The notes beneath the pieces were generated by a model. The model was not told the origin of the DNA. It searched no databases and saw only the letters and a list, made by a program, of their open reading frames with translations. From Caryophanales bacterium (lineage in GTDB: Bacteria; Bacillota_I; Bacilli_A; RFN20; CAG-826), in NCBI GenBank assembly GCA_028723545.1, contig JAQYER010000156.1, positions 1 through 11,025 on the forward strand: a stretch of DNA of 11,025 bases, written 5' to 3'. Each line of letters starts with the position of its first letter. Position 1 is the first letter of the stretch. Made by a program: the position numbers and the translations under genes. Positions 1-7,303 of this stretch are shown piece after piece.

Positions 1-446
1 ATATTCCTGAAGTATCATTAATTGCGATATTAGACGCGGATAAAGAAGGATTTTTACGTTCTTCAAGATCGCTTATTCAAATTATCGGTAGAGCGGCGAG
101 AAACAAAAACGGCCAAGTTATAATGTATGCAGATAAAATTACTGATTCAATGAAGGAAGCAATTGATGAAACAAATCGTCGTCGATTAATTCAAGAGCAA
201 TATAACGAAGAATATGGAATAATTCCTGAAACAATTATTAAAGAAATTCATGAACCAATTAAGAATACTGATTCATCATCAGGAATTAAAAAGAAAATTG
301 ATAAAAATTCATCAAGAAGTGAACTAGAAAGAGAAATTAAGCGATTAGAATCAGAAATGAAAAGTGCGGCAAAACAATTTGATTTTGAGCGCGCGGCAGA
401 AATCCGAGATATTATTTTTGAAATAAAATCTCAATTTAATAAATAA
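1..446 (+). CDS. uvrB: UvrABC system protein B, C-terminal fragment (5' end outside window)
   Basis: UvrB is the DNA-damage-verifying helicase-like subunit of the UvrABC nucleotide excision repair complex in the cytoplasm. The reading frame is open from base 3 and ends with TAA at 444-446, so about 147 C-terminal residues are present. What can be seen: the end of the helicase domain, with [16 protein letters not shown] followed by helicase motif VI (QIIGRAARN), whose arginines contact ATP in this family. Then comes the [20 protein letters not shown] segment typical of UvrB. Last is a C-terminal UVR motif (about 35 residues, starting at LEREIKRLE and including [11 protein letters not shown]), which binds UvrC. 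A low-complexity Ser/Lys linker joins the two parts. The usual partner uvrA is not downstream; secG follows instead. The identification is firm; the N-terminal domains cannot be assessed. Confidence 0.97.
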   Translation, partial: IPEVSLIAILDADKEGFLRSSRSLIQIIGRAARNKNGQVIMYADKITDSMKEAIDETNRRRLIQEQYNEEYGIIPETIIKEIHEPIKNTDSSSGIKKKIDKNSSRSELEREIKRLESEMKSAAKQFDFERAAEIRDIIFEIKSQFNK

Positions 447-462
447 AGACTTTGCTTTATTT
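441..462 (+). terminator. weak AT-rich hairpin at the end of uvrB
   Basis: An 8-bp perfect inverted repeat, AAATAAAG (441-448) and CTTTATTT (455-462), flanks the 6-nt loop ACTTTG and overlaps the uvrB stop codon. The stem has one G:C pair and no separate T-tract follows it, so termination would be weak. It may be an attenuating 3' hairpin or simply AT-rich sequence. It is the only candidate terminator between uvrB and secG. Confidence 0.3.
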
Positions 463-487
463 CCAAGATTGTGAGAATATATATAAG
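460..487 (+). promoter_or_regulatory. possible secG promoter
   Basis: A candidate sigma-A promoter: TTTCCA (460-465, 4 of 6 matches to TTGACA), a 16-nt spacer and TATAAG (482-487, 5 of 6 matches to TATAAT). Transcription would start near 494, just upstream of the strong ribosome binding site AGGAGG at 501-506. The region is very AT-rich, so a chance match is quite possible. The alternative is read-through from uvrB. Confidence 0.3.
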
Positions 488-515
488 CAAACTTTTTCAA
501 AGGAGGTAAATAATT

Positions 516-743
516 ATGAAATGGTATGATATTATATTTGTCTGTATCGGCATTATCTTAATTGTTTTAGCTTTACTCCAAGGTGGTAAATCAGAAGGTG
601 CTTCTGGTGCGATTACTGGTGGTGGAATGAACATCTTCGTTAAAACCAAAGAACGTGGTTCAGAAAAAGTTATTACCATTATTACATTTATTGTCGCAGC
701 AATATTCATGCTTCTCGCTGTTGTCATCAGCGCACTTCAATAA
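516..743 (+). CDS. secG: preprotein translocase subunit SecG
   Basis: SecG is the small accessory subunit of the SecYEG channel that exports proteins across the cytoplasmic membrane. The 75-residue product has the expected layout: a first membrane helix (about residues 4-22), the conserved glycine-rich cytoplasmic loop starting LLQGGKSEGASG and running into TGGG, then a second membrane helix (about 51-73). The length matches the family (70-80 residues in Gram-positives). The start is supported by AGGAGG at 501-506, nine bases before the ATG. The gene stands between uvrB and folD and has its own terminator downstream, so it is probably its own transcription unit or the last gene of the uvrB unit. 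It is probably needed for export of the lipoproteins encoded further right, as of all Sec substrates. Confidence 0.93.
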   Translation: MKWYDIIFVCIGIILIVLALLQGGKSEGASGAITGGGMNIFVKTKERGSEKVITIITFIVAAIFMLLAVVISALQ

Positions 744-764
744 AATAAAATTATTTATCAAATT

Positions 765-799
765 AATACCAGGCCACTTGTCTGGTATTTTATTTTTTT
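765..799 (+). terminator. intrinsic terminator downstream of secG
   Basis: The 8-bp perfect stem AATACCAG (765-772) / CTGGTATT (782-789) can be extended inward by a G:U pair (773/781), leaving a 7-nt loop. A T-rich tract runs from 788 to 799 with a single A interruption. This is a textbook Rho-independent terminator and separates the uvrB/secG transcript from folD and the genes beyond. Confidence 0.9.
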
Positions 800-912
800 A
801 AGCAAACTTCCTTATTTTGAACAAACGAAATAATAAGAAAATAAATTTTATTAAAGTATAATTAATAATAAATAATTGATATATTATATTAAATATTAAA
901 AGGAATAATATT
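800..912 (+). promoter_or_regulatory. folD upstream region with a -10-like TATAAT
   Basis: This AT-rich spacer after the secG terminator must hold the promoter for folD and probably for the two-component genes behind it. A perfect TATAAT lies at 857-862, but I find no convincing -35 box 16-18 bases upstream. The nearest TTGAAC (817-822) is too far away. A ribosome binding site AAAGGA (899-904) lies eight bases before the folD ATG. I see no riboswitch-like conserved structure here. The existence of a promoter is inferred from the terminator upstream; its exact place is uncertain. Confidence 0.4.
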
Positions 913-1704
913 ATGACTGTTAAAGAATATGTGTCTTCGAGAAAAGAATTTATTAAAAATTTAGTTTCTCAATTAGATTTTGAACCATGCTTAGCTATTG
1001 TCCAAGTTAACGATGATCCAGCTAGTGATGCTTATGTAAGAGGAAAATTAAAAGATAGTGCCGAAGTAGGCATTAAAGCTCTTCACATTAAATTAGATCC
1101 TTCAATTACTGAACAACAATTATTAGAGAAAATTGATCAATTAAATAATGATGACTCAGTTCATGGATTAATTGTTCAAATGCCACTTCCAAAACAAATA
1201 TCAGAAGATAAAATCAAATTAGCGGTAAGCCCAAAGAAAGATGTTGATGGATTCCATCCATTATCTTCTTTTATTGCATGCACTCCTAAAGGAATATTAA
1301 ATTATTTAAAATCTGAAAAAGTTGAATTTGTCAGTAAAAACGCTGTTGTTGTTGGACGTAGTAATATCGTTGGCCGACCAATGGCGAAATTATTATTAGA
1401 TGAAAGTGCGAACGTCACTGTTATTCATTCAAAAACAAGTCAAGAAGATAAAATTAAATATTTATCAAACGCCGACATTGTTGTTGTTGCAGTTGGAAGA
1501 AAATGGTTCTTAGACCATACATATAATTTGAAAAAAGATGCAGTGTTAGTGGATGTAGGAATTAATCGTGTTGATGGCAAATTATATGGGGATATTGAAC
1601 CAAATATGGATGTTAAATTACAAACTCCTGTTCCTGGAGGAGTAGGTCTTTTAACTCGTTTAGCGTTATTAGAAAACTTAATTGAAGCCGCAACTAAAAA
1701 ATAA
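913..1704 (+). CDS. folD: bifunctional methylenetetrahydrofolate dehydrogenase / methenyltetrahydrofolate cyclohydrolase FolD
   Basis: FolD interconverts 5,10-methylene-, 5,10-methenyl- and 10-formyl-tetrahydrofolate (NADP-linked dehydrogenase plus cyclohydrolase) in the cytoplasm. Family signatures are all present: Tyr41 and Lys45 of the YxxxK motif (SDAYVRGK), with Lys45 the expected catalytic lysine; QMPLP at 89-93; KKDVDGFHP at 108-116; CTPKG at 123-127; the Rossmann nucleotide-binding VVGRSNIVGRP at 146-156; and TPVPGGVG at 238-245. At 263 residues it is about 20 shorter than the usual 280-290, because the N-terminal helix region is abbreviated. The usual Pro-Met after GGVG is Leu-Leu here. 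The start is supported by AAAGGA eight bases upstream. The stop lies only four bases before the kinase ATG, suggesting shared transcription. Confidence 0.96.
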   Translation: MTVKEYVSSRKEFIKNLVSQLDFEPCLAIVQVNDDPASDAYVRGKLKDSAEVGIKALHIKLDPSITEQQLLEKIDQLNNDDSVHGLIVQMPLPKQISEDKIKLAVSPKKDVDGFHPLSSFIACTPKGILNYLKSEKVEFVSKNAVVVGRSNIVGRPMAKLLLDESANVTVIHSKTSQEDKIKYLSNADIVVVAVGRKWFLDHTYNLKKDAVLVDVGINRVDGKLYGDIEPNMDVKLQTPVPGGVGLLTRLALLENLIEAATKK

Positions 1705-1708
1705 AATT

Positions 1709-3388
1709 ATGAAGAAAAAGAAGATAAATTCCGTATATATTATTTCGTTAACCGAAATATTCTTATGTGTTATTGCGATTATTGTATCTTCTTTTTTGTT
1801 TGCTTCATCAAACCAAAATTTAAAAGAAAATGAAATTTCTTCAATAAACAATTACAAAGAAGATTATGTTAATCGTCTAGATAATTTCTTTATCAAGATG
1901 CAACAAGTATCTTATAAAATTGCTTCCCAAAACGATACGCAGTTATTAATGAATTATTATTATGATAAAACTGGCGATAATTATGGGAAAATTGAAGCAT
2001 TAAATACCACGAATGATTATTTAGACAACTATGTAATGATTAGTCCTTTAGTGTCTTTTGTTGGTGCTAAATTTAAAGAAGAAGGCGAATATTCTTATCC
2101 AATCCTTCACTCATCTTCTACAACTAGTGGTTCCAATGTTACGATGGATGAATTATTGAATAGTGAATCTTTTTATAGTGATAATTTTTCATTAAAAATA
2201 AGAAATAATTCACTATTTTATGTTTTTGGTAGTGATAGTGAAGATACATTAAAGATTGCTGTTCAATTAAACGCTGGTGAATTTAGTGAATTCTTTGATA
2301 CTAAATCAGATAGAAACACATCGTTCTCCAATTATTATTTTAATAATAATCAATTATTATTGTCTTTTTCAAATTACGAAGTCGATGAAAATACAATATT
2401 AAATGAAAATCAAAAAGATTATAAAAATGCTAAATATTACACCACATATGTTAAATACAATAATGTGTTGTGCATGAGGCTTTCATTAAATTTAACTAAT
2501 TTAAATAACAATGGTCTTGTTTCGGTTTTATATTTCTTATTAAGCGTTTTAGCGATTGTTATCGTCACTATCTTGACTTTGGTTGTCACTGGCAACTATA
2601 TGAAAAAGCCAATATATGAATTACAAAAAGCATTAAACGAAATATCAAAAGGAAATTTTAAATATCAAATCACATATAAAACAAAGACCGATATGCAAGA
2701 ATTGTTTGATGGATTTAATAATATGTCATCTTTATTAAATGATTATATTGATAAAACATATATTAATGAAATTAGAGTAAAGGACGCGAATTTTAAAGTA
2801 TTACAATCCCAAATACATCCACATTTTTTATACAATTGCTTCGCTACAATTCAAAGCTTAATAACGATTGAAGATTATTCAAAAGCGTCAGAATTAACTA
2901 AACAATTATCTTTATATTATAGTTATGTAACTAAAAATAAATCGATTATTGTCTCTTTAAAAGAAGAATGGGATCACATGTATCGATATTTAAAAATCCA
3001 AAAGATTAGATTTGCTGATAATGTTGAATATGAGATCGATGAATTAGATGAGTCATTGTTTAATTACCAAGTTCCTAAATTGATTTTCCAACCAATTGTG
3101 GAAAATAGTTTTAAATATGCATTTAAAAACATTGATAATGGAATTTTAAAAATAAAAATTACTTCCGATAATGACCATTTTTATGTTAGTTTTGAAGATA
3201 ATGGACAAATATCCATGGAAGAAATTGATTCATTAAATAAAAAAATATATGAACAAGATGTGGAGACGAGTGGACTTATTAATGTTTGCCAAAGAATTAT
3301 CTCTTATTCACAAAATCATAGTCATGTATTAATTTCTCAAAGTGAAACATTAAAAGGATTAAAAATCACATTTGTATTTAAAAAATAA
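1709..3388 (+). CDS. YesM-type sensor histidine kinase (membrane, two-component)
   Basis: This is a 559-residue membrane kinase that should sense an extracellular signal and phosphorylate the regulator encoded next to it. Order of parts: TM helix 1 (about 8-32), an extracellular region of about 238 residues (33-270) with no motif I recognise, TM helix 2 (about 271-294), a HAMP linker (about 296-350), the His_kinase domain with the H-box QIHPHFLYN (His372 the expected phosphate acceptor, 2822-2824), and a HATPase domain with N-box QPIVENSFKY (461-470), DNG (497-499) and SGLINVCQRI (521-530). This order is typical of the YesM/LytS kinase families. I chose ATG 1709 over the in-frame TTG at 1682, which lies inside folD; MKKKKI before the first helix is a normal N-terminus. 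There is no Shine-Dalgarno, so translation is probably coupled to folD. The ligand is unknown; a sugar or a binding protein is inferred from the neighbours. Confidence 0.93.
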   Translation: MKKKKINSVYIISLTEIFLCVIAIIVSSFLFASSNQNLKENEISSINNYKEDYVNRLDNFFIKMQQVSYKIASQNDTQLLMNYYYDKTGDNYGKIEALNTTNDYLDNYVMISPLVSFVGAKFKEEGEYSYPILHSSSTTSGSNVTMDELLNSESFYSDNFSLKIRNNSLFYVFGSDSEDTLKIAVQLNAGEFSEFFDTKSDRNTSFSNYYFNNNQLLLSFSNYEVDENTILNENQKDYKNAKYYTTYVKYNNVLCMRLSLNLTNLNNNGLVSVLYFLLSVLAIVIVTILTLVVTGNYMKKPIYELQKALNEISKGNFKYQITYKTKTDMQELFDGFNNMSSLLNDYIDKTYINEIRVKDANFKVLQSQIHPHFLYNCFATIQSLITIEDYSKASELTKQLSLYYSYVTKNKSIIVSLKEEWDHMYRYLKIQKIRFADNVEYEIDELDESLFNYQVPKLIFQPIVENSFKYAFKNIDNGILKIKITSDNDHFYVSFEDNGQISMEEIDSLNKKIYEQDVETSGLINVCQRIISYSQNHSHVLISQSETLKGLKITFVFKK

Positions 3389-3390
3389 TT

Positions 3391-4575
3391 ATGAACATTG
3401 TTGTTATTGATGACGAAAGAATTATTGCAAATGCTTTCTATAAAATGATTAGCCATCGTTTTCCTTCTTGTTTGGTTAAAGTATTTTATAAATCAAATGA
3501 ACTTTTAAAATATTCTGAAACAAACAAGATTGATGTTTTGGTGTGCGATATTGATATGCCTTTAATAAATGGGATTGATCTCGCTAAAACATTAAAAGAA
3601 AGGATTCCTGATTTACAAATATTATTTTTAACAGGAATGGATACATTTGATTACATTTATAAAGCAACAAAAATTCGAGATAGTAAATATATTTTAAAAA
3701 TCGAAGAAGAGTCAACGATTATTAATACAATTCAAGAATTAATAAATGTTCATGCGCAAATTGATAAACAACACACTGAACAAAAACAATTAGTGGAAAC
3801 AAATGATAATTTATTAAATGAAAAATATCATGCGATATTATATTCATCATTATTTGACAATGATTTAATAAACGAAATTGATGTTAGTCCATATCATTTT
3901 CATTTAATTATTTCAAATAAACAGCTAAACGAAGATTTATTTAATAAAATCAAAACGATTATAATCAATCGAAATATTAGTGAAGATAAACTTATATTCC
4001 AAATCGATGATTTTGTTTTTGGGCTATTATCTTCCAATATAATTGCTAAATCATTGTTTGATGAAATATCTCAAATAGCAAAAAAACAATATGATGTTAT
4101 TTTAAACATTGTTATTAACGAAGAAAAAAATCAAATAAATAAATATAAACAAATATATAATCAAATGTGTGAAATCACTAGTGTTACTAGTTCCACGAAA
4201 GGATATTATTATTTGTATTCCAACAATGATAACAAAGTTGATGAAGGTATTAAGTTAATTGAAACAATTCGTAATTATGTTTATGAACATACAAGCGAAG
4301 ATATTTCATTAAGAAAAATCAGCGAAGTAATTCATTATAATGAATCTTATTTGTCGCGATTATTCAAACAATTAACTGGTAAAAATTATAAAGATTTAGT
4401 AACTGAAATTAAAATTAATAAATCAATCAATTTATTAACAAAAACTGATATGATGGCGAAAGATATTGCTAAGGCAGTTGGGTTTGAATCAACATCCCAT
4501 TTCCAATACTTCTTTAAGAAAAATAAAGGCGTTACTCCTTTAGAATTCCGTCGAAATATTAACTCAAATAAATAA
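3391..4575 (+). CDS. YesN-type response regulator, AraC-family DNA-binding
   Basis: This is the 394-residue cytoplasmic partner of the kinase, expected to activate transcription of the transport operon when phosphorylated. The N-terminal receiver (1-120) shows the acidic pair Asp7-Asp8, the acceptor Asp53 in VCDIDMP, Thr81 and Lys103. The usual proline after that lysine is Ile here. The middle part (about 125-280) is Asn/Ile-rich and unassigned, as in many YesN proteins. The C-terminal part (about 288-388) is an AraC/XylS double helix-turn-helix: ISLRKISEVIHYNESYLSRL is the first unit, and MAKDIAKAVGFESTSHFQYF followed by KKNKGVTPLEFRR is the second unit with its signature. The gene starts two bases after the kinase stop, without a Shine-Dalgarno, so translational coupling is likely. 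The likely target is the promoter region at 4596-4640, directly downstream. Confidence 0.94.
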   Translation: MNIVVIDDERIIANAFYKMISHRFPSCLVKVFYKSNELLKYSETNKIDVLVCDIDMPLINGIDLAKTLKERIPDLQILFLTGMDTFDYIYKATKIRDSKYILKIEEESTIINTIQELINVHAQIDKQHTEQKQLVETNDNLLNEKYHAILYSSLFDNDLINEIDVSPYHFHLIISNKQLNEDLFNKIKTIIINRNISEDKLIFQIDDFVFGLLSSNIIAKSLFDEISQIAKKQYDVILNIVINEEKNQINKYKQIYNQMCEITSVTSSTKGYYYLYSNNDNKVDEGIKLIETIRNYVYEHTSEDISLRKISEVIHYNESYLSRLFKQLTGKNYKDLVTEIKINKSINLLTKTDMMAKDIAKAVGFESTSHFQYFFKKNKGVTPLEFRRNINSNK

Positions 4576-4595
4576 GTAAAAAAATCGCAATTAAG

Positions 4596-4611
4596 TAAAT
4601 TATACTAAATT
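4596..4611 (+). promoter_or_regulatory. candidate regulator-binding direct repeat
   Basis: Two copies of TAAATT (4596-4601 and 4606-4611) lie exactly 10 bp apart, one helical turn, and the second touches the -35 box of the promoter at 4610. AraC-type domains put two helix-turn-helix units into successive major grooves on one DNA face, so a site of this period next to -35 is what an activator of this family would need. The sequence is all A/T apart from one C, so chance is a real alternative. Confidence 0.3.
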
Positions 4612-4638
4612 GAATGCTTATAGGCGTTTTCCTATTAT
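4610..4638 (+). promoter_or_regulatory. predicted promoter of the sugar-transport operon
   Basis: TTGAAT (4610-4615, 4 of 6 matches to TTGACA), a 17-nt spacer and TATTAT (4633-4638, 5 of 6 matches to TATAAT). Transcription should start near 4645, giving a leader of about 29 nt before the ATG at 4674. It lies in the only substantial gap (98 bp) between the regulator gene and the binding-protein gene, where a regulated promoter is expected. The spacer holds the inverted repeat ATAGG-N6-CCTAT (4620-4635). Confidence 0.55.
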
Positions 4639-4672
4639 AAAGTTGAATAACTTAGACAAAATAGGAGCGCTT
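4622..4672 (+). promoter_or_regulatory. possible RNA hairpin masking the ribosome binding site
   Basis: Bases 4630-4636 (TCCTATT) are fully complementary to 4660-4666 (AATAGGA). Bases 4622-4626 can pair with 4668-4672 (five pairs, one of them G:U), across a small internal loop. The right arm covers the ribosome binding site AGGAG (4663-4667). A competing hairpin ATAGG/CCTAT (4620-4624 with 4631-4635) uses the same left arm. The left arm lies upstream of the predicted start of transcription, so the hairpin could only form in transcripts reading through from the regulator gene. The pairing was found by eye. Confidence 0.35.
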
Positions 4673-4673
4673 T

Positions 4674-6317
4674 ATGAAAAAAATCTTTAAAAAATTGTTA
4701 ATAGCAGCTGTAGGTGCCATTTGTTTATCAATGACCGGATGTAATAATGCAACAGTGGATGACGAACCTGATTATTACGATCCAGAACATCGCCCATTTG
4801 GCAAATATGATGAACCAGTACGTGTTCGCGGAGTTATGGAATATCTAGCTCATAACGATAGTAGAGTTCCTTCAAACATTACTCCTCAAACAAATACATA
4901 CATCAAAAAAATCAAAGAAGAAATGAATATTGAGTGGGAATATTTATGGCAAGTTCCTTCAACTCAATACGAACAAAAACTTACTGCTCAAATGCTTAGT
5001 AAGAATTATCCTGATATCGTTAAATTAAACGCAACTCAATACGAACAATTCTTAAAGAAAGGCCTTTTAAAAGATTTAACAGAAACATATAAATACGCCT
5101 CTCCAAAAACAAAAGAATTCTTATCTCGTAACGAAGCAGTTATTGAAAGCTTAAAAACAGAAGATGGAAAAATTTACGCAATTCCACAATATGATGATAT
5201 TAACCGCGAAGTACCAGTAATGTATTATCGTCGTGACTGGTTAAGAGACCTTAAATTAGAAGTTCCAACTACACCAGAAGAACTCAAAAATGTTTTAGCG
5301 GCCTTTAGATCTCAAAAAGGTGCGACAAGCGGACTTGGTTTAACAAAATCAATTGTTGGTTCATATTTCTCATTAGATAGATATTTCCAAACATTTGGAG
5401 CAAATCCATTCTCATGGATTGAAAAAGATGGAAAATTAGTCGCATCTGAAACAACTGACGCAACTAAAGAAGCGTTAAGATTCTTTGCTGATTTATATTC
5501 AAATCAATTAATTTCTACTGATTTTGCTGCAACTGATGCTTCAATGGCTGAAATTGCTGTTAAAACTAGCAAAACTGGTATTTTATTTGGTCCTTGGTGG
5601 CAATTTGAATATCCTTTAGCAGATCTTTTACCTACTCAAGATTGGGCGTGCGCGCCAATCCCTCTTGCCGATGCTGCTTCTGTGATTATTCCTCGTCAAC
5701 AAATTTCTTATTATTATGTTTGTACAAAAGGATTTAAGCATCCTGAAATCTTAATGAAGATGATTAATGCTTATGTTGAATGGGACGGAAAACCTGGATG
5801 CACTCCTGAAGAAGGATATGTTTGGAGCTGGGTTCCAACTCAATTCTATGATCCAAATGAAGTTGATACACAATATCACTTGTTCCAAGAACAAATTAAA
5901 ATCGACCCAACTGCTAGCCAACCAGCGCCTAAAGAATGGACAAACCATTTAAAAAATCTTTGGTCTGTTTATCCTCAATATCTTGAATGGAAAGATGATC
6001 ATGGGGCAACAAAATTCCAAGCCAACTGGTTTGCAAACATTTATGGTAGATTAACCGATGAAGGTGCTTGGAAAGCAATTTTAGATACCCGTGAAACAGG
6101 AAGAACTGTTTATGATGAGTTCTATGATGTTCCTACTGAATCACAAAAGAAATTTGGTGGTCAAATTGCCACCCACGTTTCTGAATATTTTGTCAAAGTA
6201 ATTATGGGCCAATTAGATGTAGATGCTTCTTGGAATAGCTATGTCAATGAGTGGGGCACATTAGGCGGAACTAAATGCGCGAACGAAGTTAACGAATGGT
6301 TTAATGCGCATAAATAA
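4674..6317 (+). CDS. LplA-type extracellular solute-binding lipoprotein (CUT1 sugar ABC importer)
   Basis: This is the substrate receptor of the importer, anchored by lipid to the outer face of the membrane. The 547-residue product starts with a lipoprotein signal peptide: MKKIFKK, a hydrophobic stretch, then MTGC with Cys23 as the lipidated residue. The body fits the large (500-560 residue) LplA-like branch of SBP family 1: TNTYIKKIKEEMNIEWEY near 73-90, a PDIVKLN segment (113-119), DGKIYAIPQ (164-172) and MYYRRDWLRDLKLEVPTTPEEL (about 183-204), the last two characteristic. It is rich in Trp and Tyr, as expected for stacking against sugar rings. AGGAG at 4663-4667 supports the start. It is the first gene of the operon, five bases before the first permease. 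The substrate cannot be told from sequence; a complex oligosaccharide is inferred from the family. Confidence 0.93.
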   Translation: MKKIFKKLLIAAVGAICLSMTGCNNATVDDEPDYYDPEHRPFGKYDEPVRVRGVMEYLAHNDSRVPSNITPQTNTYIKKIKEEMNIEWEYLWQVPSTQYEQKLTAQMLSKNYPDIVKLNATQYEQFLKKGLLKDLTETYKYASPKTKEFLSRNEAVIESLKTEDGKIYAIPQYDDINREVPVMYYRRDWLRDLKLEVPTTPEELKNVLAAFRSQKGATSGLGLTKSIVGSYFSLDRYFQTFGANPFSWIEKDGKLVASETTDATKEALRFFADLYSNQLISTDFAATDASMAEIAVKTSKTGILFGPWWQFEYPLADLLPTQDWACAPIPLADAASVIIPRQQISYYYVCTKGFKHPEILMKMINAYVEWDGKPGCTPEEGYVWSWVPTQFYDPNEVDTQYHLFQEQIKIDPTASQPAPKEWTNHLKNLWSVYPQYLEWKDDHGATKFQANWFANIYGRLTDEGAWKAILDTRETGRTVYDEFYDVPTESQKKFGGQIATHVSEYFVKVIMGQLDVDASWNSYVNEWGTLGGTKCANEVNEWFNAHK

Positions 6318-6322
6318 TTATT

Positions 6323-7294
6323 ATGGAATTACAAGAAACTGTTACAGCTAATCCAAAACAATTAGAAACCCCAAAGAAGAAACGTCTTTCAAGTTTTGAT
6401 AAGAAAAACGGACAATTAATTTGGTGGATTATGTTAATCCCTGGATTAATCTTCACTCTTATCTTTAAATATGGACCAATGTTTGGAATTATTATTTCAT
6501 TCCAAGAATTTGGTTTAGGTTCTACATCGTTTTTTGGAAATGAATGGAATGGATTTGATAACTTTACTTATGCTTTCCAATTAAAAGCATTTGGTCAATC
6601 CATTAAAAATACATTAATTATCGCCGGTTCAAAAGTAGTGCTTGGAATCGTTGTTCCGCTTTTACTTGCATTACTTATTAACGAAGTTGGAAAGAAATGG
6701 TTTGCTAAAATTGTTCAAACAGCTTATTTCTTACCGTTCTTCTTATCTTGGGTTATCTTAGGTGGTATTTTCTCTCAAATGTTTTCATATAATGGCATTA
6801 TTAACACCATGGTTGAATTCTTTGGGCATGAACGTATTTTATTCCTCCTTGATAACAACTGGTTTAGAACAATTGTTATTCTTTCTGATGTTTGGAAAGG
6901 AATGGGATATAACATGATTATTTTCCTTGCTGCAATTACTGGAGTAGATATGTCACTTCATGAAGCAGCAGAAATTGATGGTGCAAACCGTTTACAAAGA
7001 GTTTGGCACATCACTCTTCCAGGTATTCTTCCAACTGTTGCTTTAATTTCTACTTTATCTATTAGTGGAATTTTAAATGGTAACTTTGATCAAGTTTATA
7101 TTTTATATAATCCAATGGTTTATGCTGGTGGCGATATTATTGATACATTTATTTATCGTCAAATCGCTGAAAACCTCGATACGGGTATGGGGGTATCTAG
7201 TGCAGTTGGATTAATGAAGAGCATTATTGGTGGTGTTTTAGTTGGTGGCACATACTATTTTGCTTATAAAAAATTCGGATACAGAATTTTCTAG
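6323..7294 (+). CDS. sugar ABC transporter permease, LplB type (CUT1 MalF-like)
   Basis: One of the two membrane subunits that form the translocation channel of the importer. The 323-residue protein has a charged cytoplasmic N-tail (about 1-30), six predicted membrane helices (about 31-58, 93-120, 128-152, 183-207, 235-255, 291-315) and the ATPase-docking EAA loop EAAEIDGANRLQRVWHITLP at 214-233. The segment after TM1, with KYGPMFGIIISFQEFG, is typical of the LplB branch. It begins five bases after the stop of the binding-protein gene with no Shine-Dalgarno, so translation is probably re-initiated from upstream. Its TAG stop is part of the ribosome binding site of the next gene. It should pair one-to-one with the next permease. 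Confidence 0.95.
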   Translation: MELQETVTANPKQLETPKKKRLSSFDKKNGQLIWWIMLIPGLIFTLIFKYGPMFGIIISFQEFGLGSTSFFGNEWNGFDNFTYAFQLKAFGQSIKNTLIIAGSKVVLGIVVPLLLALLINEVGKKWFAKIVQTAYFLPFFLSWVILGGIFSQMFSYNGIINTMVEFFGHERILFLLDNNWFRTIVILSDVWKGMGYNMIIFLAAITGVDMSLHEAAEIDGANRLQRVWHITLPGILPTVALISTLSISGILNGNFDQVYILYNPMVYAGGDIIDTFIYRQIAENLDTGMGVSSAVGLMKSIIGGVLVGGTYYFAYKKFGYRIF

Positions 7295-7298
7295 GAGG
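7292..7298 (+). promoter_or_regulatory. stop codon fused to Shine-Dalgarno (TAGGAGG)
   Basis: The TAG stop of the first permease (7292-7294) shares bases with a perfect AGGAGG (7293-7298) placed five bases before the ATG of the second permease. A ribosome ending on the upstream gene sits directly on the initiation site, so tight translational coupling of the two partner subunits is expected. Confidence 0.8.
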
Positions 7299-7303
7299 CA
7301 ACT

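Noticed and set aside
497..727. Minus-strand open frame opposite secG
   Set aside because: It lies almost entirely opposite the well-supported secG, has no ribosome binding site of note and no recognisable family; it is a shadow.
484..809. 11-base repeat TAAGCAAACTT at 484-494 and 799-809
   Set aside because: Exact 11-base repeats are expected by chance several times in an AT-rich 11-kb sequence, and the flanks do not match.
800..912. Folate-type riboswitch upstream of folD
   Set aside because: The stretch is almost pure A/T without GC-rich conserved stems, and no pairing typical of such an aptamer can be seen.
1682..1708. TTG start for the kinase inside the end of folD
   Set aside because: It would add nine residues overlapping folD and has no ribosome binding site; ATG 1709 gives a normal charged N-terminus directly before the first helix.
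5751..5952. Short open frames on both strands inside the binding-protein gene (5751-5948 minus, 5767-5952 plus)
   Set aside because: Both sit in other frames of a clear coding gene and show no family features.
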